Assembly: GCA_937871605.1 (NCBI GenBank)
Contig: CALMRM010000224.1
Coordinates: 1 to 22,783, forward strand
Direction: 5' to 3'
Length of the DNA stretch: 22,783 nt
DNA from: an uncultured Terriglobus sp.
Lineage (GTDB): Bacteria > Acidobacteriota > Terriglobia > Terriglobales > Acidobacteriaceae
Made by a program: the position numbers and the translations under genes. The notes beneath the pieces were generated by a model. It did no database searches. It had not been told where the DNA came from and was given only the letters and a program-made list of their open reading frames with translations. Shown here piece after piece: positions 7,701 to 16,228 of the stretch. Positions within the stretch are counted from its first letter, which is position 1. The number at the start of each line of letters is the position of its first letter.

Positions 7701-8240
7701 ATGGCAACCATGATGGCGCCCGTAGAACAGCGTGAGGTCTTGCGCTGCGACCACTGCGGCCTGGTGCAGTTCCGCACCGGCAACGAACTATGCCGAAAGT
7801 GCCGCAAGCCCCTGGACGTGGACGAGCCGGAAACGGTCGCCACACCGGCACTGTCCCTTGTGCCGGTTGCCAGCCAGCGGGAGAGCGACACGATTCAAGT
7901 GGCGACCGCGGTCAAGGACCTGCGCCGCGTGCGCAACCTGAGCCAACGCCAGCTGGCCGGCCGCATGAATGTGCCCAGGACCTACATTTCCAAGATCGAA
8001 AACGGCAAGGCCATGCCCACGCTGTCCTCGCTGGAACGGCTGGCGCGCGCGCTCCAGGTCGAGATCGGTGCCCTGTTGCGGGACAGCAAGAGCCGCCAAC
8101 GTGAGGAGGCAACCGCCCTCATGAACGACCCTTTCCTGGCAGAAATTGCCGGCTACTGCTCGCACATGGATGCGCTGCAGAAGTCGATGTTCCTGAACCA
8201 TGTGCGCGAACTGGCCTCCGGCCGTCGCCGCATGGCGTAA
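7701..8240 (+). CDS. Zinc-ribbon plus XRE-type helix-turn-helix regulator
   Basis: The 179-residue protein has two visible parts. Residues 16-34 hold CDHC and CRKC pairs 12 residues apart (Cys16, Cys19, Cys31, Cys34), a compact zinc ribbon. Residues 70-125 form an XRE/Cro-type helix-turn-helix: LRRVRNLSQRQLAGRMNVPR is followed by TYISKIENGKAMPTLSSLER. The C-terminal 50 residues are helical and unassigned. XRE proteins bind operator DNA as dimers; the target is unknown. The ATG has no ribosome-binding site and lies just after a GC-rich hairpin. uppS follows on the same strand after 78 bases, so read-through from this gene may supply part of its expression. Confidence 0.85.
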   Translation: MATMMAPVEQREVLRCDHCGLVQFRTGNELCRKCRKPLDVDEPETVATPALSLVPVASQRESDTIQVATAVKDLRRVRNLSQRQLAGRMNVPRTYISKIENGKAMPTLSSLERLARALQVEIGALLRDSKSRQREEATALMNDPFLAEIAGYCSHMDALQKSMFLNHVRELASGRRRMA

Positions 8241-8278
8241 TAGCACTTCCCGCACCCATTCTCCGAGCCCGCGGACGA

Positions 8279-8314
8279 CCTCTAGCTCCTGGCAGCCATT
8301 GCAGGGGCTAGAGG
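8279..8314 (+). promoter_or_regulatory. 13-bp hairpin covering the probable uppS ribosome-binding site
   Basis: Positions 8279-8291 (CCTCTAGCTCCTG) pair with 8302-8314 (CAGGGGCTAGAGG). All 13 pairs form, with one G-U wobble, around a 10-base loop. The 3' arm ends in GAGG, the only Shine-Dalgarno-like stretch for the GTG at 8319. No T-run follows, so an intrinsic terminator is unlikely. The fold could limit uppS translation, or stabilise the 3' end of the upstream regulator transcript. Confidence 0.6.
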
Positions 8315-8318
8315 CGAC

Positions 8319-9233
<915 letters not shown>

Positions 9234-9365
9234 GCCAAAGCACGCCAGAGTCCGTCGTCTTCTGCTGTCACAAACAATCCTTCATCATGCGGCGCTCTCC
9301 TCTGCTATCTCACTGTGCACGCTCTGCACATTGCATTCTGCGGAGCAGTTCAAGGAGTGAAGCTC

Positions 9366-9782
9366 ATGTCTTCCAACGCTGTTTTGCCTGACCAGGTCCA
9401 CATGCCCAAGCCGATCAGTGCCCGAACGCACGGCTTCATCGACTATGGCCATGCTGCCTTCTTCTTGACCGCGGCGCTTGTTTGCCGTAAGAAGAATCCG
9501 CGAGCGGCTCTTGCGTGCCTTCTCACTGGATCGTTCGTGCTGGTGCAGTCTTTGTTGACGGACTACCCGCTGGGCGCAAACGCGGTAATCCCGTTTCATA
9601 CCCACGGTCAGATGGATGCGGCGTTCGCCGGATCTTCGTTCGTGATGCCGGAGATCTATGGCTTTGGCGGCACAGGCGCTGCCACCCTCTTTCGCGTCAA
9701 CGGCGTGGTGGAGTCCCTCGTTGTTGCAATGACCGATTGGAACAGCAACAAGGCCCGCGTGGAGAGCCTGATCGACTCATAA
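9366..9782 (+). CDS. Small membrane protein of unknown function between uppS and cdsA
   Basis: AAGGAG lies 8 bases before the ATG at 9366, so translation is well supported. The 138-residue product has two likely membrane helices (about 27-40 and 46-65) and a possible third near 84-100. Polar motifs flank them: HGFIDYGH near 22-29, TDYPLG at 65-70 and FHTHGQMD at 77-84. The His/Asp pairs next to membrane segments recall SPW-repeat-like proteins and could bind a metal, but I recognise no family with confidence. It lies in the same direction as uppS and cdsA, 132 and 22 bases away, and so may share the cdsA transcript. Confidence 0.7.
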   Translation: MSSNAVLPDQVHMPKPISARTHGFIDYGHAAFFLTAALVCRKKNPRAALACLLTGSFVLVQSLLTDYPLGANAVIPFHTHGQMDAAFAGSSFVMPEIYGFGGTGAATLFRVNGVVESLVVAMTDWNSNKARVESLIDS

Positions 9783-9804
9783 GCGGTATGCTGCTCTCTG
9801 GACC

Positions 9805-10659
9805 ATGAAGAGAGTTCTTACCGCCACCGTCCTCATCGCAGTTGTCTTTGGCCTGGTGTTCTGGGGCAATCAGCTTGCCCTCATCGTCGTGTCTGCGCTG
9901 GTGGCTATGCTGGCTGCGTATGAGTACCTCGCCCTGACACGCGCGGGTGACGAGGTGGTGCCGGCATGGTGGATGTTGCTGGCCACTGCCCTGCTGTTTG
10001 TGGTCACGTATTTTCGCCCGCTTGAGGCGATGCTGCCCGTGCTGAGCGCCCTCGGCCTGAGCCTGCTCACCGTGGTGGCCTTCCGCGAAGCGCGCAACGG
10101 GCACCTGGAGCGCGTCTTGCCCATCGCCGCCGCAGGGTTCTTCGGGCTCATTTACATCGGGTACCCGCTCACGCTGCTGCCGCAGATCATCGCGAGGGAA
10201 AACGGCCCCACGCTGCTGATCTTCCTGATGCTGGTGGTCTGGACGGGCGACATCGCCGCGCTCTACGTGGGCAAGACCTTCGGTAAGCGCAAGCTGGCAC
10301 CCGCGCTAAGCCCGAACAAAACGCAGGAGGGCGCGCTGGCGTCGCTGCTAGGGTCGATCGCCATCGCGGGCGCGCTGGCGGCTGTGTGCCAGGCCGTAGG
10401 CCGCCACGGCAGCACGGTGTTGCACATCTCAGAGCCGCTGTGGCAAACACTGCTGCTGGCCGCGCTGGTCAACGTCGCCGCTCAGGTGGGCGACTTGCTG
10501 GAAAGCGCCCTGAAGCGCGGCGTAGGCGTCAAGGACAGCGGCACCATGCTGCCCGGCCACGGCGGTATCCTAGACCGCATCGATGCCCTGCTTGTGGCCG
10601 CACCGGTACTGTGGTACCTGCTGCTGCTAAAAGAGGCCGCCGGATTGGGTACATTTTAG
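9805..10659 (+). CDS. cdsA: Phosphatidate cytidylyltransferase (CDP-diacylglycerol synthase)
   Basis: This 284-residue integral membrane protein has about eight hydrophobic helices. The CdsA signature is complete near the C-terminus: GDIAALYVGKTFGKRKLAPA, SPNKTQEGALASLLGS, then GDLLESALKRGVGVKDSGTM and LPGHGGILDRIDALL. The final Asp-x-x-Asp-type acidic cluster binds the metal pair. It makes CDP-diacylglycerol from CTP and phosphatidate in the inner membrane, the precursor of all phospholipids. In many bacteria cdsA follows uppS directly and precedes dxr and rseP; here a small membrane gene intervenes and dxr/rseP are absent downstream. The stop is 6 bases from the stop of the convergent polymerase gene. 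No clear Shine-Dalgarno sequence precedes the ATG. Confidence 0.95.
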   Translation: MKRVLTATVLIAVVFGLVFWGNQLALIVVSALVAMLAAYEYLALTRAGDEVVPAWWMLLATALLFVVTYFRPLEAMLPVLSALGLSLLTVVAFREARNGHLERVLPIAAAGFFGLIYIGYPLTLLPQIIARENGPTLLIFLMLVVWTGDIAALYVGKTFGKRKLAPALSPNKTQEGALASLLGSIAIAGALAAVCQAVGRHGSTVLHISEPLWQTLLLAALVNVAAQVGDLLESALKRGVGVKDSGTMLPGHGGILDRIDALLVAAPVLWYLLLLKEAAGLGTF

Positions 10660-10665
10660 AGCACT

Positions 10666-11898
10666 TCAGACAGCATCTGCTGGGTCGGCATACTCCTCCA
10701 ACGGCGGCGGTGGCCCAAAGGAAATTCGTGTGGGTGCCTGCTGTCGCACAGTATGAATGGAACCCGGGTAGACCGTATGCAGGCCATAGCGGATGTTGAG
10801 TTGATCTACCGTGGTGGTGACACGCTCTGCCGCAACGGGCTCCTCCGGTTGGAACAGATCCGGCTGAGAATTGGGCTCAAGCTCACACAGAGCCACCATC
10901 AGGTCCGAGGGTTTCTGCTTCGGCACGCGCTCCCACAACAGCAGAAAATGCGCTTGCAAGGTGAGCAAGTCATGCGACGGCGGAATCTGGATGCCCATAT
11001 GCCAGGCGCGCCCGTCCTGAAAGCCGATGTGGGCAACCATGCCCCGTGCTCGCAGACCGTTGCGCCGCATGCGCCGTGCCGTGGTATGCAACAGCTTCAG
11101 CGCGATACCCCGCGCCTGCTCCGGCGTGCGGCACTCTGGTGGCAAGATATGCTGGCGGCTGAGGGACTGCCGCGGCCTAGCGGCCGGTTCTTCGAAATCT
11201 TCGCCCCGCATCCATAGCCAGAGCCTATCCCCCAAGACGCTGCCCCAAAGCGCACTCATCTGTTTGCGCGGCAGTGCGCACAACTCGCGCACAGTGGTGA
11301 TACCCGCAGCCTGCAGGCGGCGATGCATACGGCTGCCCACGCCGGGAATGTCCTTCAGTGCAAGGGTAAACAGCGAGTGCGGCAGGTGAGACGGGAGCAG
11401 GAGCATCAGGCCATCCGGACGTTGCATTTCGCCAGCGATTTTCGCGAGCAAGCGATTCGGTGCCACGCCGATGGAGCAGCGCAGGGTAGATCCGACCTTG
11501 CGGATCTCCTGCTTGATGCCATAGGCAATCTCAACAGCGCGTGTGGCGTCACGCTCAGCGCCTTGCAACCGGCAGGTAAATTCATCGCAACTTTCGGTTC
11601 GGTGGACTGGGACGCAGCGGGTGATCGCTTTCACAATTTCATGGTGGAACTCCACATAGAGCCTGGGCCGCGCCATGACGACTTCAAGTTGCGGACACAG
11701 CTTCCGCGCATCCTGGAGGCGGCATCCGGTATGTATGCCATAGGCCTTTGCCTGGTAGCTGACTGCAATGCAACAACCCGCTTCCGCCTCAATGGGCACG
11801 ATGACAATGGGCTTGCCCCGCAGTTCGGGCCGCGTCTCCTGCTCCACGCTCGCGAAGTACGAGTTGATGTCGATGAAGAGCCAGTTCACGAAGTCCAT
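10666..11898 (-). CDS. dinB: Y-family translesion DNA polymerase (DinB/Pol IV-like)
   Basis: I start at the ATG at 11896-11898, where the palm domain begins (MDFVNWLFIDINSYFASVEQ); an earlier in-frame start would add 28 unrelated residues. The product has 410 residues. Catalytic acids are Asp10 and the Asp105-Glu106 pair in ESCDEF, and Phe15 is the likely steric gate. SIGVAPNRLLAKIAGEMQRP and the helix-hairpin-helix thumb LKDIPGVGSRMHRRL are typical. Near the C-terminus QPDLF matches the QxxLF clamp-binding pattern, so clamp recruitment is likely. It copies past lesions at low fidelity. ESCDEF differs from the common SIDEA, so this is a divergent branch. No Shine-Dalgarno sequence is present, and TATACA lies 10 bases before the ATG, which suggests a leaderless transcript. 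I see no clear LexA box. Confidence 0.9.
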   Translation of the reverse strand: MDFVNWLFIDINSYFASVEQETRPELRGKPIVIVPIEAEAGCCIAVSYQAKAYGIHTGCRLQDARKLCPQLEVVMARPRLYVEFHHEIVKAITRCVPVHRTESCDEFTCRLQGAERDATRAVEIAYGIKQEIRKVGSTLRCSIGVAPNRLLAKIAGEMQRPDGLMLLLPSHLPHSLFTLALKDIPGVGSRMHRRLQAAGITTVRELCALPRKQMSALWGSVLGDRLWLWMRGEDFEEPAARPRQSLSRQHILPPECRTPEQARGIALKLLHTTARRMRRNGLRARGMVAHIGFQDGRAWHMGIQIPPSHDLLTLQAHFLLLWERVPKQKPSDLMVALCELEPNSQPDLFQPEEPVAAERVTTTVDQLNIRYGLHTVYPGSIHTVRQQAPTRISFGPPPPLEEYADPADAV

Positions 11899-11907
11899 GG
11901 CGAGTAG

Positions 11908-11913
11908 TGTATA
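11908..11913 (-). promoter_or_regulatory. Possible -10 box of a leaderless dinB transcript
   Basis: On the minus strand TATACA sits with its last base 10 bases ahead of the dinB ATG. Transcription would begin about at the start codon, and no ribosome-binding site is present between. A matching -35 box is not convincing. Confidence 0.3.
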
Positions 11914-11957
11914 CGAACAAAAGGCGAAAACAACGCTGATGCTCCCTGCCACACGCT

Positions 11958-11966
11958 TGGTATACT
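11958..11966 (+). promoter_or_regulatory. Extended -10 promoter candidate for pyrG
   Basis: TGGTATACT matches the extended -10 pattern TGnTATAAT in all but one base. It would give a leader of about 49 bases before the pyrG ATG at 12022. The -35 region is weak, which is normal for extended -10 promoters. It lies about 45 bases from the divergent TATACA box of dinB. Confidence 0.45.
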
Positions 11967-12021
11967 CAGTTGTGCACCCCACGCACGGTCCATCACGACA
12001 ACTAAACAGAACGAGGCGGAG

Positions 12022-13677
12022 ATGTCAGCAAAATACATCTTTGTAACGGGCGGCGTTGTGTCATCGCTCGGCAAGGGACTTGCGGCCGCATCTATCGGCT
12101 GCCTGCTGGAAGCGCGCGGTTTGCGTGTGGGTCTGATGAAGTTCGACCCCTACCTGAACGTCGACCCGGGCACCATGTCACCGTTCCAGCACGGCGAGGT
12201 GTTCGTCACCGACGACGGTGCCGAAACCGACCTGGACATGGGCCACTACGAGCGTTTCACGCACGCGAAGCTGTCGCGCGACAACAACCTGACCAGCGGC
12301 CGCATTTACGAACAGGTCATCACCAAGGAGCGCCGCGGCGACTACCTAGGCAAAACCGTGCAGGTCATCCCGCACGTGACCAACGAGATCAAGGCCGCCA
12401 TGCGCAAGGTGGCGGCGGACTGCGACGTGTGCATCGTCGAGATCGGCGGCACCGTTGGCGATATCGAGTCGCTGCCCTTCCTCGAAGCCATTCGGCAGAT
12501 GCGGCAGGACCTCCATCGCGAAAACACGCTGTTTGTCCACGTGACGCTGGTGCCGTGGATTGCCGCCGCGCAGGAACTCAAAACCAAGCCCACGCAGCAT
12601 TCCGTGAAGGAGATGCTCTCCATCGGCATCCAGCCCGACATCCTGCTGTGCCGCTGCGAGCGCAACCTGCCGCGCGAGATGCGGGGCAAGATCGCCGCCT
12701 TCTGCAACGTGGAAGAGCGCGCTGTCATCGCGGCTACCGACGTCGCGAACATCTACGAACTGCCGCTCGCCTTTGAGGCCGAGCACGTGGACGCGCTCGT
12801 CATGAACTATTTGCGGCTCGAAGCGAAGGAAGCCAACCTGGCCAAGTGGCGCGAGTTGGTGGATCACGCCTATCACCCGAAGGATGAGGTCCACATCGGC
12901 ATTGTGGGCAAGTACGTCGAGTACGAAGACAGCTACAAGTCACTGAAGGAAGCTCTGGTCCACGGCGCGCTGCACGCCAACCTGAAGCTCCGCGTCACTT
13001 GGCTCGAGGCTGAGGGTCTGGAGACCGGTGACCGCACGTACGAGCAGCAGTTAGAGGGGCTGGACGGCATCCTGGTACCAGGCGGCTTTGGCAAGCGCGG
13101 CATCGAGGGTATGCTCAACGCCATCCGGTACGCCCGTGAAAGCGAGACGCCCTACTTTGGCATTTGCCTGGGCATGCAGACAGCGTGCATCGAGTACGCG
13201 CGCAACGTCTGCGGCCTGCACGATGCCAACAGCAGCGAGTTCGACCAGTCCACATCGCACCGCGTGATCTACAAGCTGCGCGAACTGACCGGCGTGGAGG
13301 AGATGGGCGGCACCATGCGGCTGGGCGCGTGGACTTGCGTGATGGAGCCTGGCAGCCGGGCAGCCGAGGCCTACGGCACCACCGAGATCAGCGAGCGCCA
13401 CCGCCATCGCTACGAGTTCAACCGCGAGTACGAACCCGTGCTCACCGGCGCAGGCCTGCGGCTGACCGGTACAACGCCCGATGCGACCTACGTGGAAATT
13501 GTTGAGATCCCCTCGCATCCTTACTTCGTCGCATGCCAGTTCCATCCGGAGTTCAAGTCGAAGCCGCTGGAGCCGCACCCACTCTTCCGCGAGTTTGTGG
13601 CGGCCAGCTACCGCAACCGCATGGGCCGGGGGCGCGCGCTGAGCCAGGTGAGCTTCGACACCATCGCTTCGGCATAG
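12022..13677 (+). CDS. pyrG: CTP synthase
   Basis: The 551-residue protein has both halves of PyrG. The N-terminal amidoligase/kinase domain opens with KYIFVTGGVVSSLGKGLAAA (P-loop) and MKFDPYLNVDPGTMSPFQHG, and carries EIGGTVGDIESLPF. The C-terminal class I glutamine amidotransferase domain has the nucleophile Cys382 in FGICLGMQTACIEYAR, with His508 and Glu510 in QFHPEF. It converts UTP to CTP with ATP and glutamine-derived ammonia and is usually allosterically controlled by GTP and CTP. GAGG lies 5 bases before the ATG, and an extended -10 box lies about 55 bases upstream. The gene is monocistronic here and is followed by a REP-like composite repeat. All key residues are intact. Confidence 0.98.
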   Translation: MSAKYIFVTGGVVSSLGKGLAAASIGCLLEARGLRVGLMKFDPYLNVDPGTMSPFQHGEVFVTDDGAETDLDMGHYERFTHAKLSRDNNLTSGRIYEQVITKERRGDYLGKTVQVIPHVTNEIKAAMRKVAADCDVCIVEIGGTVGDIESLPFLEAIRQMRQDLHRENTLFVHVTLVPWIAAAQELKTKPTQHSVKEMLSIGIQPDILLCRCERNLPREMRGKIAAFCNVEERAVIAATDVANIYELPLAFEAEHVDALVMNYLRLEAKEANLAKWRELVDHAYHPKDEVHIGIVGKYVEYEDSYKSLKEALVHGALHANLKLRVTWLEAEGLETGDRTYEQQLEGLDGILVPGGFGKRGIEGMLNAIRYARESETPYFGICLGMQTACIEYARNVCGLHDANSSEFDQSTSHRVIYKLRELTGVEEMGGTMRLGAWTCVMEPGSRAAEAYGTTEISERHRHRYEFNREYEPVLTGAGLRLTGTTPDATYVEIVEIPSHPYFVACQFHPEFKSKPLEPHPLFREFVAASYRNRMGRGRALSQVSFDTIASA

Positions 13678-13693
13678 CCGTCCCTCTGTCTAG

Positions 13694-13880
13694 TTTGTCA
13701 TCCCGCAGCGCAGCGGAGGGATCTGCATGTGTGCTTGCCCAGGCGTGCCGTTCAAACGAGCGCATTACTTTTGCATGTTTCGCGCGCGGGCGCGAACGGA
13801 TGAACACTCCCGTCACAGCCAGCCTTGACCTGCGGACCAGCTTACAAGCAGATCCCTCCGCTGCGCTGCGGGATGACAGG
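13694..13880. repeat. Composite repeat: REP-like arm, palindrome, inverted REP-like arm
   Basis: A forward arm at 13696-13725 (TGTCATCCCG...GGGATCTG, continuing gcatgtgtgc) is matched by a reverse arm at 13849-13878 (CAGATCCC...CGGGATGACA). Between them a TTCGCGC/GCGCGAA palindrome lies at 13779-13796, 47 bases before the acaagcag that opens the reverse arm. The region separates pyrG from the DUF4230 gene on the same strand. The arms use the GCAGCG core variant rather than GTAGCG, and both arms share that change, as expected if pairing is selected. Confidence 0.8.
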
Positions 13881-13908
13881 TTCGGTTGAACTAAGCATCT
13901 GAACCGTC

Positions 13909-14628
13909 ATGAGCACCGATCCCAAGCCGTCTAGCACCGAGCGCGCACGCCAGGAAGCAGTTGCACGGCAGCAACGTATTGCGTACAAGGAGCGGCCGCG
14001 CAGCCGCGCTGGAGCCATCCTGCTCGGTCTGCTGCTCTTCTTCATCGTGGGCGTTGGCGCAGCGGTCTACCTGCTGCGGCAAGCTGGCATGGGTAACGGC
14101 ATCGCCGCGAAGCTGGCAGGCATACTGCTCAGCGGGCGCACCACCTTCAACACCTCCGCACCGAATGTCGTGAACCAGATCCAGCGCCTGAACCGGCTGG
14201 AGACGGTCAGCTACTCCGTAGACACGGTGGTCGAAGGCAAACACACCAACGCCGTGCTGCCTGACCTGCTCTTTGGCGACCGCCTGCTGCTGGTGGTGCA
14301 TGGCCAGGTGATCGCAGGGGTGGACATGAGCAAGCTTAAGCCGGAGTCGGTGCATGTGGATGGCCGCACTGTCATGGTGGACCTGCCTGCCTCTGAGGTC
14401 TTCACCACGCACATCGACAGCGGCAAGACACGCGTTTTTGCACGCACGACCGGCCTGCTGACACCTGCCGATCCTAATCTTGAAAGCGACACCCGCAAGA
14501 CTGCCGAAACACAGATCCTGCAGGCTGCGACGAACGACGGCATCTTGGATGCGGCTCGCGCCAACGCACGCGGCAGCATGGAAAGCCTGTTGCGCGGCCT
14601 TGGGTTTACGACTGTGACAGTTCGCTGA
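13909..14628 (+). CDS. DUF4230 membrane-anchored protein
   Basis: The 239-residue protein has a short basic cytosolic tail, one transmembrane helix at about 34-56 (AGAILLGLLLFFIVGVGAAV) and an extracytoplasmic DUF4230 domain from about residue 85. Typical pieces are NRLETVSYSVDTVVEG, LLLVVHGQVIAGVDMSKLKP, VDGRTVMVDLPASEVFTTHI and a C-terminal helical pair ending ESLLRGLGFTTVTV. The function of DUF4230 is unknown; its shape and single anchor suggest an envelope role. There is no clear ribosome-binding site before the ATG, and the reverse REP-like arm ends 30 bases upstream. It is convergent with the OmpA-like gene, with terminators for both strands between them. Confidence 0.87.
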   Translation: MSTDPKPSSTERARQEAVARQQRIAYKERPRSRAGAILLGLLLFFIVGVGAAVYLLRQAGMGNGIAAKLAGILLSGRTTFNTSAPNVVNQIQRLNRLETVSYSVDTVVEGKHTNAVLPDLLFGDRLLLVVHGQVIAGVDMSKLKPESVHVDGRTVMVDLPASEVFTTHIDSGKTRVFARTTGLLTPADPNLESDTRKTAETQILQAATNDGILDAARANARGSMESLLRGLGFTTVTVR

Positions 14629-14670
14629 GAACTCGTATCACCCTAAGTGCGCAAATCGTTTCTCTGCCGT

Positions 14671-14772
14671 CTCCTGAGCGCTGCGAAGGACCTGCTTTTG
14701 CTCGGAGTAGCAGTGCAGCCTGCGAAGAAAGCAGGTCCTCCGACTCCCCTGCGCTTCGCTCAGAATGACGAA
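14671..14772. repeat. Second palindromic repeat family, AGGACCTGCTTT pair
   Basis: AGGACCTGCTTT at 14687-14698 is perfectly inverted at 14728-14739. The right arm continues through ccgactcccctgcgcttcgc to TCAGAATGACGA. The left arm has a shorter outer part (ctcctgagcgctgcga), as if about 17 bases were lost. It differs from the TGTCATCCCG family in sequence but has a similar layout. It fills most of the 310-base gap between the DUF4230 and OmpA-like genes, together with the two terminators. Confidence 0.75.
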
Positions 14773-14837
14773 CTCAAGCAGTAAGGCTCATGTATGAGGT
14801 TTGGGAAACCGGCGCACATACGAACGCGCAGTAAGCC

Positions 14838-14867
14838 AAAAAAACGGCCCTCCGTTGCGGGAGGGCC
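14838..14867 (-). terminator. Rho-independent terminator of the OmpA-like gene
   Basis: On the minus strand GGCCCTCC (14867-14860) pairs perfectly with GGAGGGCC (14853-14846) around a 6-base loop. One base later a run of seven U residues follows (14844-14838). It lies about 70 bases beyond the stop of the minus-strand OmpA-like gene at 14939. This is the clearest intrinsic terminator in the window. Confidence 0.9.
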
Positions 14868-14881
14868 AATCTGCCTTGGTT

Positions 14882-14905
14882 CTCTCTGCTTAGGAGAGGG
14901 TTTTT
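14882..14905 (+). terminator. Possible plus-strand terminator for the DUF4230 transcript
   Basis: CTCTCT at 14882-14887 pairs with GGAGAG at 14893-14898 (one G-U pair) around a 5-base loop. GG and five T residues (14901-14905) follow. The stem is short, and it lies about 250 bases after the DUF4230 stop, but its orientation suits that convergent gene. Confidence 0.45.
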
Positions 14906-14938
14906 GGCGGTGTCCGCCAATCTCGAACTTTGTAGGAG

Positions 14939-15817
14939 CTACATGGACGCGCCTGCGGGACCTGTCGCGGGCGCGGGAGGCGCGCCGCCCATGGTGGCTA
15001 GGCTGTTGTGCAGCAGCGTCACGCGGACGCCATTCGCCACCAGCGCTTCGCCGTCAGCCGGAGACTTTGCAGAGGCGCGCCCCAGGCCGGAACGGTAGAT
15101 GCGGTACACCGGCACCTGGTGCTCCACTACGAGGTAGCGCACCACAGAGTCGGCCATGGCCTGCGACGTTGCCACTCCGCTACGGCTGTAACCCTGCACT
15201 TCGACGATGTAGCCCTTTTCCGCAGCCAATTTGGCTGCAAGCTCATCCAACTCTGCCTTGCCGCGCGTGCCCAGCGTGGTGTGGCCCGGTGCAAACTTCA
15301 CCGGCGTCGTCTCCACTGCCTGATACTGGTCCAGGTTGGTCACGGTGGTGTGCAGCGCATCGGTGCGCGTGGAGGCTGCGGTAGCGGTGCCGTTCGCGGT
15401 GTCGGCGCGACGGCTGGCATCCTGCGCGTGCTGATCGGCTAGCGCAGCGGAGTCGTTGGCGCGCTTGATGCCTGCGGTGGCGCGAGTGTCCACGTCACGG
15501 ATGTCGTTTGCGTTCTTCGCCTGCAACTGGTCCAGCTCGTTCACGCGATCACGCACCGGGTCCATCTGGCGCTTTACCCACTTCTTGCGGGCCAGCGGAT
15601 TCATGTGGCCCCAGAAGCCTTCCTTCGACTGCATCTGCAATGGCTGGCCGGTGGAGTAGCTGCTGCTGTCCGCCGCATCCTGCTTCGCGGGCTGTGCTTG
15701 AGCACTGGCTGCCGGTGCATCTGCGGCCTGCGCGTGGATTGCTGTCGTGAACGCGCCTGCCGCCAGCAGAACGCCTCCTAGAGCCATGACGTGGGTGGTG
15801 CGGACGTGCTGCTTCAT
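14939..15817 (-). CDS. Exported coiled-coil protein with a divergent OmpA-like domain
   Basis: I start at the ATG at 15815-15817, because AGGAG lies upstream and a signal peptide follows (HVMALGGVLLAAGAFTTAIHA, cleavage near residue 29). This gives 292 residues; the open frame extends 90 codons further upstream without signs of coding. After an Ala/Gln-rich stretch, residues 85-165 are a heptad-like helical region (VRDRVNELDQLQAKNANDI). Residues 172-272 resemble an OmpA C-terminal domain (VKFAPGHTTLGTRGKAELDE, IVEVQGYS, YRSGLGRA). The canonical TD of GHTD and the LSxxRA arginine, which bind diaminopimelate in peptidoglycan, appear to be replaced. It probably sits in the periplasm or outer membrane. 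A strong terminator follows. Confidence 0.82.
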   Translation of the reverse strand: MKQHVRTTHVMALGGVLLAAGAFTTAIHAQAADAPAASAQAQPAKQDAADSSSYSTGQPLQMQSKEGFWGHMNPLARKKWVKRQMDPVRDRVNELDQLQAKNANDIRDVDTRATAGIKRANDSAALADQHAQDASRRADTANGTATAASTRTDALHTTVTNLDQYQAVETTPVKFAPGHTTLGTRGKAELDELAAKLAAEKGYIVEVQGYSRSGVATSQAMADSVVRYLVVEHQVPVYRIYRSGLGRASAKSPADGEALVANGVRVTLLHNSLATMGGAPPAPATGPAGASM

Positions 15818-16228
15818 GCGTTTCTGTGCTCCTTGACGCATCTGTAGTGTGGCGCTGCTGGGAGAGGAATGGAACATCTTCATCTCCATACTTTGCACGG
15901 CAGGGGCCAAACTTGCCTGACGCCGTAACTTGAACTTTTTGTTACACTTACATTTTCGACCGGTGCAGGACCACCCTCCGGGTAATAGCGGGATCCGGTA
16001 AATTTTTCCGGGTCTTTCAGCAATTCGTACGCGCCGTGGCAAAGTGTGGTGCTGGCGAAGGGCGGAAAGGCCCAGTTCTAACTTCATGGTTTAGTCAAGG
16101 GTAGCTGCGGAGTCGTACACACTCACTCAGGTACCAACGGGTTCGGTCGACAGCAATGAGTGATTGAGCCTCTGTACGCAGAAGGCCGGAACGGAGGCTG
16201 AGGGGCCTGAGGTGCGGAACCGGCTTCG
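15818..16228. promoter_or_regulatory. Long upstream region of the OmpA-like gene
   Basis: This 411-base stretch lies between the OmpA-like start and the stop of the DUF2393 gene, both on the minus strand. It holds an AGGAG before the start and a GTAAC/GTTAC inverted repeat at 15925-15929 and 15941-15945. GATCCGG can pair with CCGGGTC across a T-rich loop near 15991-16013. A weak CACTCA/TGAGTG pair lies at 16120-16162. The open minus-strand frame through it to 16087 lacks a ribosome-binding site and recognisable protein features, so I read it as promoter and leader. Confidence 0.4.

Noticed and set aside
11899..11940. LexA/SOS box upstream of dinB
   Set aside because: CGAAC is present once, but no inverted partner at the right spacing could be found.
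15818..16087. N-terminal extension of the OmpA-like protein
   Set aside because: It would bury the signal peptide about 90 residues inside, lacks a ribosome-binding site, and is rich in Arg, Cys and Pro as in non-coding frames.
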